In this document: one piece after another, positions 48,495 through 59,499 of the stretch
How positions within the stretch are numbered: position 1 is the stretch's first letter
Layout of the letters: the number at the start of each line of letters is the position of its first letter
NCBI GenBank assembly: GCA_034422115.1
Contig: DAOUJW010000017.1
Coordinates: 62,001-126,000, forward strand
From: DAOUJW01 sp034422115
GTDB lineage: Bacteria; Chloroflexota; Dehalococcoidia; Lucifugimonadales; UBA2985
Reading direction: 5' to 3'
Length of the DNA: 64,000 nucleotides
Position numbers and translations under genes: made by a program
The notes under the pieces: model-generated
Told to the model about the DNA's origin: nothing
The model's database searches: none
Seen by the model: the letters and a program-made list of their open reading frames with translations, nothing else

Positions 48495-49598
48495 GTGTCT
48501 ACAGAAATAAGCGCCCCCGTCGAAAACATGGAAGCCCTTCTCAAGGAGGCGGACCTGGTCAAGGTGGTTCGGCGGGGCGAGATAGTCCAGGGCATTATCA
48601 TGCGGGTCGACCAGGATGGCATTCTGGTCAGCATTGGCAATAAATCCGAAGGCGTGGTCCCCTCCCGGGAGATGCGCTCCATAACCGATGAAGAGTTGAC
48701 CACCCTCAAGGTGGGCGAAGAGATCACGACCAGGGTGCTTGAGGCCGAAAGCGAAAGCGGCTCCGCCATCCTCTCCGTAGATAAGGCGCGTGAGGAGGTG
48801 GGTTGGCAGGAGGTTGAGAAGAAGTTCAGCGACGGCGAGTGTGTGGAGGCCGTGATAACCGGGCACAACCGCGGTGGCGTCCTGGTTGAGGTGAACGGCC
48901 TGAAGGGCTTTATCCCCATATCCCACGTCGGAGGGTTCCAGGGCGGCCCGGACGGAGTTCGGGAGGAGGAGTTGGAGGGTCGCGTAGGCGAGCGGGTGGA
49001 GCTCAAGATACTTGAAGTTGACCGCTCCAGGAAGCGGGCTATATTCTCGGAGAAGGCGCTGCTCCAGGAGAGGCGGGAGTCGCAGAAGGAGCGGATCCTC
49101 CAGGAGCTGCAGGAGGGGGAGGTGCGGAAGGGCAAGGTGTCGGGAGTCTGCGACTTTGGTGCGTTCGTCGACCTTGGAGGAGCGGACGGCTTGGTGCACA
49201 TCTCCGAGCTGTCCTGGGAGCCGGTGAGGGCTACCGAGGATGTGGTGAAGGTGGGAGACGAGCTTGAGGTGTACGTGATGAAGGTCGACCAGGACACCAA
49301 GCGCATCGCCCTTAGCCTGCGTCGGCTGGGGCCGGCCCCGTGGGACACCGTGCTTGAGCGATACCAGGTTGACCAGCTGGTTGAGGGCACGATAACCAAG
49401 CTGACCAACTTCGGCGCTTTCGCTCGCATAGAGGGGTCATTGGAAGGGCTTATCCACATCTCGGAACTGAGCCACAATATGATTCAACATCCCAAGGAGG
49501 TTGTCAGGGAAGGGGAGGTCTTCACCTTGAGGATACTGAAGATAGAGCCTGAGCGGAGGAGACTGGCGCTCAGCCTTAAGAGGGCGGAGGAGATTTAG
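48495..49598 (+). CDS. rpsA: 30S ribosomal protein S1, four S1 domains
   Basis: The start is GTG at 48495. 367 residues hold four S1 RNA-binding domains, each about 75 residues. Domain 1 is from GEIVQGIIMRVDQDGILVSI, domain 2 from GECVEAVITGHNRGGVLVEV, domain 3 from GEVRKGKVSGVCDFGAFVDL and domain 4 from QLVEGTITKLTNFGAFARIE. It is shorter than the six-domain enterobacterial S1 and resembles the four-domain form of Gram-positive and other phyla. It helps the 30S subunit bind mRNA. It is the first gene of a run of housekeeping genes with ClpC. Confidence 0.92.
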   Translation: MSTEISAPVENMEALLKEADLVKVVRRGEIVQGIIMRVDQDGILVSIGNKSEGVVPSREMRSITDEELTTLKVGEEITTRVLEAESESGSAILSVDKAREEVGWQEVEKKFSDGECVEAVITGHNRGGVLVEVNGLKGFIPISHVGGFQGGPDGVREEELEGRVGERVELKILEVDRSRKRAIFSEKALLQERRESQKERILQELQEGEVRKGKVSGVCDFGAFVDLGGADGLVHISELSWEPVRATEDVVKVGDELEVYVMKVDQDTKRIALSLRRLGPAPWDTVLERYQVDQLVEGTITKLTNFGAFARIEGSLEGLIHISELSHNMIQHPKEVVREGEVFTLRILKIEPERRRLALSLKRAEEI

Positions 49599-49649
49599 GC
49601 AGAGAAGTATAGATCCGCCTGGAAGATCGTTCACGATAGGGAGACAGCC

Positions 49650-52118
49650 ATGACCAGCAGATTTGAGAAGTTCTCAGAGAGAGCCCGGAGGGTGCTATCG
49701 CTGGCGCAGGAAGAGGCCCAGCGGTTCAACCACAACTACATTGGCACGGAGCACATCCTTCTCGGCCTTGTGCGAGAGACGGAGGGTGTAGCAGCCCGCG
49801 TCCTGTCCAACCTTGGGGTAGAGCTGAGCAAGATTCGGTCTGCGGTGGAGTTCATAATCGGGCGCGGCGAGAGGCACACCCCTGGCGAGATTGGACTTAC
49901 TCCCAGGGCGAAGAAGGTCATAGAACTGGCCGTCGACGAGGCGCGCCGGCTGAACCATCACTACATTGGCACCGAGCACGTGCTCATCGGCCTTATGCGC
50001 GAGGGCGAGGGGGTTGCGGCGGGCGTGCTGGAGAGTCTTGGCGTGACTCTGGACAGGGTCCGGGCCGAGACCAGCCGCATCCTCAGCCAGAGCGTGGGCC
50101 AGGAGCGCGGCGGCTCCTCCAAGGCGACTACCCGCACTCCGACCCTTGACCAGATGGGAGTTGACATCACCAGCGCGGCCCGCGCCGGCAAGCTGGACCC
50201 GGTGGTTGGCAGGGAGAAGGAGATCCAGAGGGTCGTCCAGATACTCAACCGGCGCACCAAGAACAACCCCGTGCTCATCGGCGAGCCCGGCGTTGGCAAG
50301 ACCGCCATCGTGGAGGCTCTTGCCCAGCGCATCATCAACGGCGACGTGCCGGAGAACCTCCAAGGCAAGCGGCTGGTGACCCTGGACATGGGCTCCCTGG
50401 TGGCAGGCACCAAGTACAGGGGCGAGTTCGAGGAGAGGCTGAAGAAGATACTGGAGGAGATACGCGGCTCAGGCATCTGCGTTCTCTTCATCGACGAGAT
50501 ACACACTATGGTTGGCGCCGGAGCGGCCGAGGGCGCGGTGGACGCCGCGGACATCCTGAAACCGGCCCTGTCTCGCGGCGAGATACAGACCATCGGCGCG
50601 ACCACTTTCGACGACTACCGCAAGCACGTGGAGAAGGACAAGGCACTGGAGCGCAGGCTCCAGCCCGTCTACGTGGAAGAGCCTTCAATGGAGGACACTG
50701 TCGAGATTCTTCGCGGGGTGAAGAGTCGCTACGAGGAGCACCATCGGCTCACCATTTCGGACGAGGCGCTGCAATCGGCGGCGACCCTGGCGTCCCGCTA
50801 CATCGCCGACCGCTTCCTGCCGGACAAGGCCATAGACCTCATCGATGAGGCGTCCTCCCGGGTTCGCATTCGCAGCAGCTCCATGCCCCTCTCAGTGAAG
50901 GAGTCTATGAAGGCCCTTGAGAGCGTGCGGCGGGAGAAGGACGAGGCACTTGCGAACCAGGAGTACGAGTACGCCGCAGAGATGCGTGACCGGGAGCTCA
51001 AGCTGGCAGACAAGCTTGAGGGCATGGAGAAGGAGTGGGAGACGGAGAAGGACGGGAGCGACGTGGTGGTGACCGAGGAGGACGTTGAGGAGGTGGTGAG
51101 CATGTGGACGGGCATCCCCATTGCCCGCCTGGCCATGGAGGACGCCGAGCGCCTCCTGCACATGGAGCAGGCCCTTCACGACAGGATCATCGGCCAGGAC
51201 GAGGCCATAACCGTGGTCTCCAAGGCCGTGCGCCGCGCCAGGGCCGGGGTCAAGGACCCGCGCAGGCCCATTGGCAGCTTTATCTTCTTGGGGCCCACGG
51301 GTGTCGGCAAGACCGCGCTGGTGAGGACCCTGGCAGAGTTCATGTTCGGCAGCGAGGAGGCGATGATTCGCCTGGACATGTCGGAGTTCATGGAGAGGCA
51401 CTCCGTGGCCCGGCTGGTGGGCGCGCCTCCGGGCTACGTTGGCTACGACGAGGGCGGACAGCTCACGGAGACGGTGCGTCGCCGCTCCTACTGCGCCATA
51501 CTCCTGGACGAGATCGAGAAGGCCCACCCGGACGTCTTCAACATCCTGCTCCAGATCTTTGACGACGGACACCTGACGGACGCAAAGGGCCGCAGGGTCG
51601 ACTTCCGCAACTCCATCATCGTCATGACCAGCAACCTCGGCTCGGACCTGATCAAGCGGGACACCGCAATGGGTTTTGCTATGAAGACGGACGAGGCCCA
51701 GACCAACGAGCAGCAGTACGGGCGGATGAAGGACAAGGTGATGGAGGAGGTGAAGCGCTCCTTCAGGCCGGAGTTCCTCAACCGCATTGACGGCACGGTG
51801 GTCTTCCACGCTCTGAACAAGGACCACATCCTTGAGATTGTGGAGCTTATGCTCCGTGACGTGCACGACCAGCTGCTCAAGGACAAGAACATTGAGATGG
51901 AGGTGTCCTCAGAGGCCAAGAATCTCTTGGCGGAGAGAGGATACGACCCCAACTTTGGCGCAAGGCCACTCCGCAGGGTCATCCAGGACGAGATTGAGGA
52001 CCGGCTGTCCGAAGAGTTGTTGACCAGCCACATGCAGGCGGGGGACACGGTGGTTGTGGACGTGGAGGATGACCATTTCGTCGTCCGCACCAAGGTGGCG
52101 GCCCTTCCCGCGGGATAG
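49650..52118 (+). CDS. clpC: ATP-dependent Clp protease ATP-binding subunit ClpC
   Basis: 822 residues; the ATG follows AGGGAGACAGCC. Two N-terminal Clp_N repeats (SERARRVLSLAQEEAQRFNH and PRAKKVIELAVDEARRLNHH) are followed by AAA module D1, with Walker A GEPGVGKTA (near 214) and Walker B VLFIDEIHT. A UVR/middle segment lies near 420-460. Module D2 has Walker A GPTGVGKTA and the C-terminal sensor. It unfolds proteins and feeds them to ClpP. No CtsR or McsAB genes are near, so regulation differs from the Bacillus model. It lies 51 nt after rpsA. Confidence 0.95.
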   Translation: MTSRFEKFSERARRVLSLAQEEAQRFNHNYIGTEHILLGLVRETEGVAARVLSNLGVELSKIRSAVEFIIGRGERHTPGEIGLTPRAKKVIELAVDEARRLNHHYIGTEHVLIGLMREGEGVAAGVLESLGVTLDRVRAETSRILSQSVGQERGGSSKATTRTPTLDQMGVDITSAARAGKLDPVVGREKEIQRVVQILNRRTKNNPVLIGEPGVGKTAIVEALAQRIINGDVPENLQGKRLVTLDMGSLVAGTKYRGEFEERLKKILEEIRGSGICVLFIDEIHTMVGAGAAEGAVDAADILKPALSRGEIQTIGATTFDDYRKHVEKDKALERRLQPVYVEEPSMEDTVEILRGVKSRYEEHHRLTISDEALQSAATLASRYIADRFLPDKAIDLIDEASSRVRIRSSSMPLSVKESMKALESVRREKDEALANQEYEYAAEMRDRELKLADKLEGMEKEWETEKDGSDVVVTEEDVEEVVSMWTGIPIARLAMEDAERLLHMEQALHDRIIGQDEAITVVSKAVRRARAGVKDPRRPIGSFIFLGPTGVGKTALVRTLAEFMFGSEEAMIRLDMSEFMERHSVARLVGAPPGYVGYDEGGQLTETVRRRSYCAILLDEIEKAHPDVFNILLQIFDDGHLTDAKGRRVDFRNSIIVMTSNLGSDLIKRDTAMGFAMKTDEAQTNEQQYGRMKDKVMEEVKRSFRPEFLNRIDGTVVFHALNKDHILEIVELMLRDVHDQLLKDKNIEMEVSSEAKNLLAERGYDPNFGARPLRRVIQDEIEDRLSEELLTSHMQAGDTVVVDVEDDHFVVRTKVAALPAG

Positions 52119-52276
52119 GCATAGCTCCGCCGACCTGACAGTCGTTGGCGCCGTGTAACTCGGCTTCTTGTTAGCGCGTTGCAGTTGACCGCGTCCTTGA
52201 GAGCCTCAGCCCGCCACCGGTGTTTATCTTGCCGCCGCGTCTCTGCTAGAATTGCCGCGCGTCAGGTGAGAGCGTT

Positions 52277-53725
52277 ATGAGCAGAGAGCAATTGCGGACA
52301 GTCTACTCGTGCAATGAGTGCGGCGCGGAGGCGCTGAGATGGGAGGGCCGCTGTCCCTCCTGCGGAGAGTGGAACACCCTGACGGAGGTGCCGCGTAATC
52401 CCGCTAGGGGCAACAGCTCATGGCTGTCTGCCAGCTCTGAAGCTCCCCAAGAGCTCTCCGAAGTCACGTTGGAGCAGTGGCCCAGGATACCCCTGGCCCT
52501 GGACGAGTTCAACCGCGTCCTCGGTGGTGGCCTGGTGAGGGGCTCACTGGTGCTCGTTGGCGGCGACCCGGGCGTCGGCAAGTCCACGCTTCTGTTGCAG
52601 GTAAGCGGCGCTCTTGCCGAGCAAACAGGCCCCGTGCTCTACGCGTCAGGCGAGGAGTCTCTCCAGCAGATCAAGCTCAGGGCGGACCGGCTTGGCATTG
52701 GCGGCCAGGGGCTTCACGTCCTGGCAGAGACGGATATGAACTCGGTCCTACATCACCTGGACGGCCTCTCTCCCGCGGTGGCGGTTATAGATTCCATCCA
52801 GTCTATGGAGTTCCCGGAGCAGCCCGGCGGGCCCGGGGCAATCGGTCAGGTGAGGGAGTGCGGGCTTGCCCTGCTGCGTTGGGCCAAGGCCAGGGGCGTT
52901 CCCACCTTTGTCACGGGCCACGTTACCAAGGAGGGCAGCCTGGCTGGGCCAATGGCCCTTGAGCACATGGTGGACGTGGTGCTGCACCTGGAGGGAGGCA
53001 ACCTTGGCTCCTACCGGCTGCTCCGCGGCGACAAAAACCGCTTTGGCTCCACAAACGAGATAGGCGTCTTCGAGATGCGTGACGGCGGCCTGACCGAGGT
53101 GCCCAACCCATCGGAGATAGCGCTTGCGAGCCGGGGCCGGAACACCGTTGGATCTGTGATAGTGCCGGTAATGGAGGGCACGAGGCCCCTGCTGGTGGAG
53201 ATTCAAGCCCTTACCACGCCGTCGTCGTTGCCTGCGCCACGGCGTGTGGCCAACGGCGTCGACATGAGCCGTCTGCTGATGACCATCGCCGTGCTGGTAA
53301 AAAGGGCCGGGGTCTATCTGTCCTCCCAGGACATCATCGTCAACGTGGCCGGTGGGTTCAGGGCCATGGAGCCGGCGGCAGACCTGGGCATGGCGCTGGC
53401 CCTTGCCTCCAGCGTGAAGAACGCGCCTCTGCCTGAGGGCATGGCGGTGCTGGGAGAGGTGGGGCTGGGCGGAGAGCTGCGGAGTGTCGCCAACGTCTCC
53501 AGGCGTCTGGGCGAGCTGAGCCACATGGGTTTCGACAAGTGCCTTGTGCCTGAGGCTTCGATCAAGTCAGTGGAGACGCCCCGTGGAATGAAGGTGGTCA
53601 CTGCCGGGACACTTGCAGAGGCCCTGGGGCTGGCGCTGCCTCTAAACGCAGGCGGGGAGAGAAGCAGCGCGAGTTCTGTTATACTTCCTGAGGAAACACT
53701 TGGAGAGGGATATGGCCGTCGATAG
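52277..53725 (+). CDS. radA: DNA repair protein RadA
   Basis: 482 residues. An N-terminal zinc finger (YSCNECGAEALRWEGRCPSC) is followed by the RecA-like ATPase: Walker A GGDPGVGKST (near 99), Walker B-like VAVIDSIQS and the RadA signature GDKNRFGSTNEIG (near 258). The C-terminal Lon-like domain includes VNVAGGFRAMEPAADLGMAL and VFGEVGLGGEL-type segments. RadA drives branch migration in recombination. The last bases overlap the start of the next gene, larE, suggesting coupling. Confidence 0.95.
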   Translation: MSREQLRTVYSCNECGAEALRWEGRCPSCGEWNTLTEVPRNPARGNSSWLSASSEAPQELSEVTLEQWPRIPLALDEFNRVLGGGLVRGSLVLVGGDPGVGKSTLLLQVSGALAEQTGPVLYASGEESLQQIKLRADRLGIGGQGLHVLAETDMNSVLHHLDGLSPAVAVIDSIQSMEFPEQPGGPGAIGQVRECGLALLRWAKARGVPTFVTGHVTKEGSLAGPMALEHMVDVVLHLEGGNLGSYRLLRGDKNRFGSTNEIGVFEMRDGGLTEVPNPSEIALASRGRNTVGSVIVPVMEGTRPLLVEIQALTTPSSLPAPRRVANGVDMSRLLMTIAVLVKRAGVYLSSQDIIVNVAGGFRAMEPAADLGMALALASSVKNAPLPEGMAVLGEVGLGGELRSVANVSRRLGELSHMGFDKCLVPEASIKSVETPRGMKVVTAGTLAEALGLALPLNAGGERSSASSVILPEETLGEGYGRR

Positions 53726-54542
53726 CGAAGCGCTGCAAGGGAAGCTGGACCTGCTTGAGGGCATCCTGCGGGATATGGGCTCCGTGATAGTGGCCTACTC
53801 CGGGGGTGTCGACAGCACGTTTCTTGCCGCGACCGCCCACGACGTCCTTGGCGACCGTTGCCTGGCGGTGACGGCCTCTTCGCCCAGCATGGCGCCCGCG
53901 GACCTGGAGGAGGCCGTGGCCCTGGCCCGTGACCTGGGCCTGCGGCATCGGGTCATTGAGACCAAAGAGGTGGAGGACCCGCGCTACGTCGCCAACGACG
54001 CCCGCCGGTGCTACTTCTGCAAGCTGGAGCTTTACACGTGGCTGCAGCCCATGGCCGCCGAGGAGGGGTACGACTGGATAGCCAGCGGCACCAACCTGGA
54101 CGACCTGAAGGACTTCCGCCCGGGGCTGAAGGCGGGGCAGGAGTACGGCATACGCAACCCGATGGTGGAGGCCGGGCTTGCAAAAGAGGACATCCGCGCC
54201 CTCTCCAAGCGCCGCGGCCTTCCGACGTGGGACAAACCCGCTCAGCCGTGCCTGTCGTCCAGGATACCGTACGGGATGCCGGTGTCGGTGGAGGCGTTGG
54301 GCCGCATAGCTCGGGCCGAGGCGTGCCTGAAGGATTTGGGACTGAGGGAGTTCAGGGTGCGCCACCACGACGCAATCGCACGAATTGAGGTGGGGCCGGA
54401 AGACATGGCTCAACTGCTGGAGCCGGGGGTACGGGAGAGGCTGGTGTCGGATTTGAGGGCACTGGGCTACCTGTACGTCACCCTGGATCTGGACGGTTTC
54501 CGCACGGGTAGCCTCAACGCCGCTCTAAAAATCAAGTCCTGA
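53712..54542 (+). CDS. larE: ATP-dependent sacrificial sulfur transferase LarE
   Basis: The start is the ATG at 53712 after GGAGAGGG, inside the radA end. 276 residues form an N-type ATP pyrophosphatase. The PP-loop SGGVDST is near residues 30-36. SGTNLDDLKDFRPGLKA is typical of LarE. The Cys in KPAQPCLSSRIPYG matches the sacrificial Cys that donates sulfur. LarE makes the two thio groups of the nickel-pincer nucleotide cofactor of lactate racemase and related enzymes. A partial larC lies at the other end of the window; larB is not seen. The cofactor-using enzyme is unknown. Confidence 0.9.
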   Translation: MAVDSEALQGKLDLLEGILRDMGSVIVAYSGGVDSTFLAATAHDVLGDRCLAVTASSPSMAPADLEEAVALARDLGLRHRVIETKEVEDPRYVANDARRCYFCKLELYTWLQPMAAEEGYDWIASGTNLDDLKDFRPGLKAGQEYGIRNPMVEAGLAKEDIRALSKRRGLPTWDKPAQPCLSSRIPYGMPVSVEALGRIARAEACLKDLGLREFRVRHHDAIARIEVGPEDMAQLLEPGVRERLVSDLRALGYLYVTLDLDGFRTGSLNAALKIKS

Positions 54543-54562
54543 TGTTAACCATAGGCCGGGAC

Positions 54563-54745
54563 TCAGGCGGCCTTCTTGATGACCTTGTCCCTGTTGTGTC
54601 TGACGGCGCCTTGGCGGCGCGCTCGTGGGGCCGGGGCCAGGTCCTCCATATGCCCGCACTGAATGCACTGCTTGTACTGGCCGTAGAAGTCCCTATCAAA
54701 ATAGAGATCTCCGCGACACCGAGGGCACGCTTTCAGTAGTAACAT
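54563..54745 (-). CDS. Small zinc-ribbon protein, 60 aa
   Basis: The ATG at 54745 follows GGGAGGCG. Two CxxC pairs, CPRCRGDL and CIQCGHMED, 20 residues apart form a zinc ribbon. The C-terminal third is basic (PRARRQGAVRHNRDKVIKKA), suggesting nucleic-acid binding. No named family is certain. Its upstream promoter shares an element with that of the DUF2680-response regulator-kinase operon, so it may belong to the same regulon. It converges with larE. Confidence 0.75.
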   Translation of the reverse strand: MLLLKACPRCRGDLYFDRDFYGQYKQCIQCGHMEDLAPAPRARRQGAVRHNRDKVIKKAA

Positions 54746-54807
54746 GGTATTTCGCCTCCCTTCGATGTGATTTATCCGATTCTCAGGTCTCTCTCCGATA
54801 CACCCAC

Positions 54808-54840
54808 TTTTTAGCAGAATATCTTGAAGAGAGTGTGAAG
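54808..54840 (-). promoter_or_regulatory. Promoter element shared with the two-component operon
   Basis: On the minus strand the element reads CTTCACACTCTCTTCAAGAT, then ATTCTGCTAAAAA. It contains a direct repeat (TTCA...ACTCTC, TTCAAGA) and a -10-like TAAAAA 15 nt after TTCAAG start, at the same spacing as the copy upstream of the DUF2680 gene (62230-62262). It lies about 75 nt upstream of the zinc-ribbon start. Confidence 0.6.
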
Positions 54841-54950
54841 AACGTGCATTAGCGCTCGCCTGGTTTCCATATTCCGTTGCCATGTGTCGATTATCGACTT
54901 GAGCGAGATTTCCGTTGCTCTCCTATATTGAGTCTAAAGGTATTATACTA

Positions 54951-54980
54951 CTTGACACGCGATGTATCAAGTCCTAGAAT
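54951..54980 (+). promoter_or_regulatory. hspR-grpE-dnaK promoter with HAIR-type HspR operator
   Basis: TTGACA (54952-54957), 17 nt and TAGAAT (54975-54980) form a good promoter. The inverted repeat CTTGACA, 7 nt, TATCAAG (54951-54971) overlaps its -35 and spacer. It matches the HspR operator HAIR (CTTGAGT-N7-ACTCAAG) at 10 of 14 arm positions. HspR bound here should block transcription, so the operon is probably autoregulated. Confidence 0.8.
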
Positions 54981-55017
54981 AAAATTATCCCGGACAAGGA
55001 AAACTAAAAGTCGAAGT

Positions 55018-55575
55018 ATGCAAAGACCAAGCCAGCGGCGTACAATGAATTCCGGCCCCGGCATACCGCCGCGACCAGGCGGCGAGGCGGGTGGCGCGAT
55101 GACGCCGCGCTCCGGCAAGCCCCCGGACCAGGGCAGCGCGGAGCAGGAGCAGCAGGGCCCGACCACCCAGGGCGACGACGTTGAGGTCAGCGGCGGCGTC
55201 TACGTCATCAGCGTGGCCGCCAGGATTCTGGAGATGCACCCCCAGACGCTGCGAAAATACGAGCGCGTGGGGCTTGTGGTCCCGTCCCGGAGCATCGGTA
55301 TGCTGCGCCTGTACTCCACAGAGGACATAGTGCGCCTCAGGCTCATCAAGCACATGGTGGACAACCTGGGGATGAACCTGGCAGGGGTGGAGTTCGCCTT
55401 GAACCTGCTCAACAGGATGATTAAGCTAAGGGAGCGGGTCAAGGCAATGTCCAGGAGGGACGCCCTGCAGAAGTCAATTGAGAAGGAAGTGGAGGAGATG
55501 CTGGTTGAGTTGGTGGGCATTGCGCCTCAAGATACCCGGGGCGCGGAGGAACAACCCAGGAGTGAGAGTCAATGA
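55018..55575 (+). CDS. hspR: HspR-type MerR-family heat-shock repressor
   Basis: The favoured start is the ATG at 55018 (185 residues); the frame runs upstream into the promoter. After a Gly/Pro-rich N-terminus of about 60 residues comes a MerR-type HTH: YVISVAARILEMHPQTLRKY, then ERVGLVVPSRS and LRLYSTEDIVRLRLIKHM. A helical segment (NLGMNLAGVEFALNLLNRMI) follows. HspR represses dnaK operons, with DnaK as co-repressor in actinobacteria. It is the first gene of hspR-grpE-dnaK and overlaps grpE by four bases. Operator and promoter lie at 54951. Confidence 0.9.
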   Translation: MQRPSQRRTMNSGPGIPPRPGGEAGGAMTPRSGKPPDQGSAEQEQQGPTTQGDDVEVSGGVYVISVAARILEMHPQTLRKYERVGLVVPSRSIGMLRLYSTEDIVRLRLIKHMVDNLGMNLAGVEFALNLLNRMIKLRERVKAMSRRDALQKSIEKEVEEMLVELVGIAPQDTRGAEEQPRSESQ

Positions 55576-56126
55576 GCGAGGAAGAAAGAGATGAGTTGAG
55601 CCAGACCAGAGAGGGTGAAGGAGTTGGGGACGTGAGCAACGAGGACCTTCGGGCGCAGCTGGAGGAGGCCCAGCGCGAGGCGACCCAGTTTCACGCGTTG
55701 ATGCAGAGGGTCCAGGCCGACTTCGTAAACTACAAGCGGCGCATGGAAGAGGAGAGGACGGCGTTGCAGGAGCGCGCAAACGAGTCCCTTGTGCTGAGAC
55801 TGCTGCCGGTCCTGGACGACTACGAGCGGGCCCTTCAGTACGTCCCGGACGTGGAGGAGTTCCGCCCCTGGGCCGCCGGCGTGGAGCTGGTGTATCGCAA
55901 TTTCAAGGGCGTGCTGGAGTCCTTTGGAGTGACGCCGATCCAAGCCTTGGGCATGGGCTTCGACCCAATGGAGCATGAGTCCGTGTCATACGAGTTCAGC
56001 GACGACTTCGCGGAGGGGATGGTAATGTCCGTGGTGCGGGAGGGCTACAAGCTCCACGGGCGGGTTCTTCGCCCCGCGCAGGTGACTGTATCAAGAAGAA
56101 AGGAGGGGGAGTCTCCAAGCGCTTAA
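55572..56126 (+). CDS. grpE: Nucleotide exchange factor GrpE
   Basis: 184 residues. A charged N-terminal coiled-coil (NEDLRAQLEEAQREATQFHA, MQRVQADFVNYKRRMEEER) leads to the four-helix and beta domain. GMGFDPMEHESV near residue 135 and HGRVLRPAQVTVS near the end are GrpE signatures. It releases ADP from DnaK. Its ATG overlaps the hspR stop codon, and dnaK follows 30 nt later. Confidence 0.95.
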   Translation: MSEEERDELSQTREGEGVGDVSNEDLRAQLEEAQREATQFHALMQRVQADFVNYKRRMEEERTALQERANESLVLRLLPVLDDYERALQYVPDVEEFRPWAAGVELVYRNFKGVLESFGVTPIQALGMGFDPMEHESVSYEFSDDFAEGMVMSVVREGYKLHGRVLRPAQVTVSRRKEGESPSA

Positions 56127-56156
56127 CACCGAGATTCCCCGGAGAGGAGCAATAGT

Positions 56157-58061
<1,905 letters not shown>

Positions 58062-58082
58062 AGAAACTCGCAGTGAGCTGAA

Positions 58083-58122
58083 GGGCGCCGCATCAATGTA
58101 TTGGATGCGGCGCCCTCTTTTT
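58083..58122 (+). terminator. Terminator of hspR-grpE-dnaK
   Basis: GGGCGCCGCATC (58083-58094) pairs with GATGCGGCGCCC (58104-58115), then TCTTTTT. Confidence 0.93.
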
Positions 58123-58204
58123 GTCCTCGTGTAAGGGGCCGTCTAGGTTCGATATCCCATACTTGTGCTGGTGGGCTAAATCGAGTTCTTTAGACTTCCC
58201 TTTA

Positions 58205-58296
58205 CCGCTCATGGTGAGCCTGTCGAACCATATGAGCGGGTAAACCCCGGTCGTGTGCCCACCGCTCACACCCTTCGACAGGCTCAGGGTGAGCGG
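58205..58296. repeat. Family A REP-pair
   Basis: Left arm CCGCTCATGGTGAGCCTGTC, right arm ending CGACAGGCTCAGGGTGAGCG. The centre (TAAACCCCGGTCGTGTGCC) differs from other copies, while the arms are conserved. Confidence 0.85.
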
Positions 58297-58332
58297 TGTC
58301 GTTGGCCGTTGTCAGAGTACCCCAAGGGTGCC

Positions 58333-59499
58333 CTATGCCCCGTGCGGCCACTCTCCCAGAGTCACCTCCACCTCTATGGTCTCTCCATCCCTGTACAGGG
58401 TCAGTGTTACAGAGTCTCCGGGGTCAAGGCCGTTGAAATACTCCACCATCTGGTCGACGGAGGTCACCTCTGTGCCGTCCACTGCCCTTATGACGTCGCC
58501 TCTCGTCCCAAGAACGCCGAATCTGTCGCTGCCTCCGGCAATCAGCCCCGCCTCGTCAGCCGGGCTGCCTGCCCCGACGCTGCTGACGTACACGCCTTCG
58601 GTAATGTCCAGTCCCAGGTAATCGGCCAGGCCAGGAGTCAGGGGAGTGCCGCTTATTCCCAGCCAGGGGCGCTTCACAATCTCGTTGTCCAGGAACCTGG
58701 TCATCAGGTCCTTTGCGGTGTTTATGGGCACGGCAAACCCCACCCCCTCGGTGCTGACAAAGGAGATCTGCACGGAGGTGTTGATGCCTATGACCTCCCC
58801 GTCGGCGTTGAGCAGCGGGCCGCCGGAGTTGCCCGGGTTCAGGGTGGCGTCCGTCTGTATCATCCCGGTTATCAGCCGACGAAACATTCCCGGCCGGCTG
58901 CGCTCGATGCCGCTGACCACGCCCACGCTGATGGAGTTGTCCAGACCGAAGGGGCTTCCCATGGCGATGGCCATCTCGCCGGTCTCGACCGCGCTGGAGT
59001 CGGCCAGGGGCAGAGGGTCGATGACGGCCACGTCCTCGGCGTCCACCTTCAGGAGCGCCACGTCGTCCGCCGGGCTTCTGCCCACCACCTTCGCGTCCAG
59101 CCTCTCCCCGCTTGGCAGAACAACCCGCACGCTCAGGGCGTCGTGAACTACGTGGTAGTTGGTGAGGATGTGCCCATCCGTGTCCACCAGAAACCCGGAT
59201 CCCTGCCCTCCGTGGGGCAAGACGAACCCGAACCTGCTGACGCTCTCCAGGTCGGTCTCGACCGTGACGACAGCAGGGTTAGCCTCTTCGTATATCGCGA
59301 CAACCGTCCGCTCGTCGTACAAGGGGGGCGTATCCGACGCCGCGCCCCGGTCAAAACCACCCACAACGACGACAACCAGCGCGGCCATGCTCAGCACGAC
59401 AATCAGCGCGCCAAGGGTTACCACCCAAAGGGGCAGCGCAACGCCCGAATCTGCCTTGTTCATCCCTGCCTCCGGTATCTCCTCTCTAGTATCTTCCAT
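58333..59499 (-). CDS. HtrA/DegP-type membrane-anchored serine protease with PDZ domain
   Basis: 388 residues. A single N-terminal membrane helix (LWVVTLGALIVVLSMAALVV) anchors it with the protease outside. The catalytic triad lies in LTNYHVVHDA (His), PADDVALLKVD (Asp) and NPGNSGGPLLN (Ser). A PDZ domain follows (WLGISGTPLTPGLADYLGLD, then GVYVSSVGAGSPADEAGLIA). It degrades or senses misfolded envelope proteins. The ATG overlaps the stop codon of the histidine kinase as TAATG. It is the last gene of the DUF2680-response regulator-kinase-protease operon, which suggests an envelope-stress circuit. Confidence 0.93.
   Translation of the reverse strand: MEDTREEIPEAGMNKADSGVALPLWVVTLGALIVVLSMAALVVVVVGGFDRGAASDTPPLYDERTVVAIYEEANPAVVTVETDLESVSRFGFVLPHGGQGSGFLVDTDGHILTNYHVVHDALSVRVVLPSGERLDAKVVGRSPADDVALLKVDAEDVAVIDPLPLADSSAVETGEMAIAMGSPFGLDNSISVGVVSGIERSRPGMFRRLITGMIQTDATLNPGNSGGPLLNADGEVIGINTSVQISFVSTEGVGFAVPINTAKDLMTRFLDNEIVKRPWLGISGTPLTPGLADYLGLDITEGVYVSSVGAGSPADEAGLIAGGSDRFGVLGTRGDVIRAVDGTEVTSVDQMVEYFNGLDPGDSVTLTLYRDGETIEVEVTLGEWPHGA

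Noticed and set aside
52748..53524. 258-aa minus-strand frame over radA
   Set aside because: Antisense shadow without domains; radA is complete.
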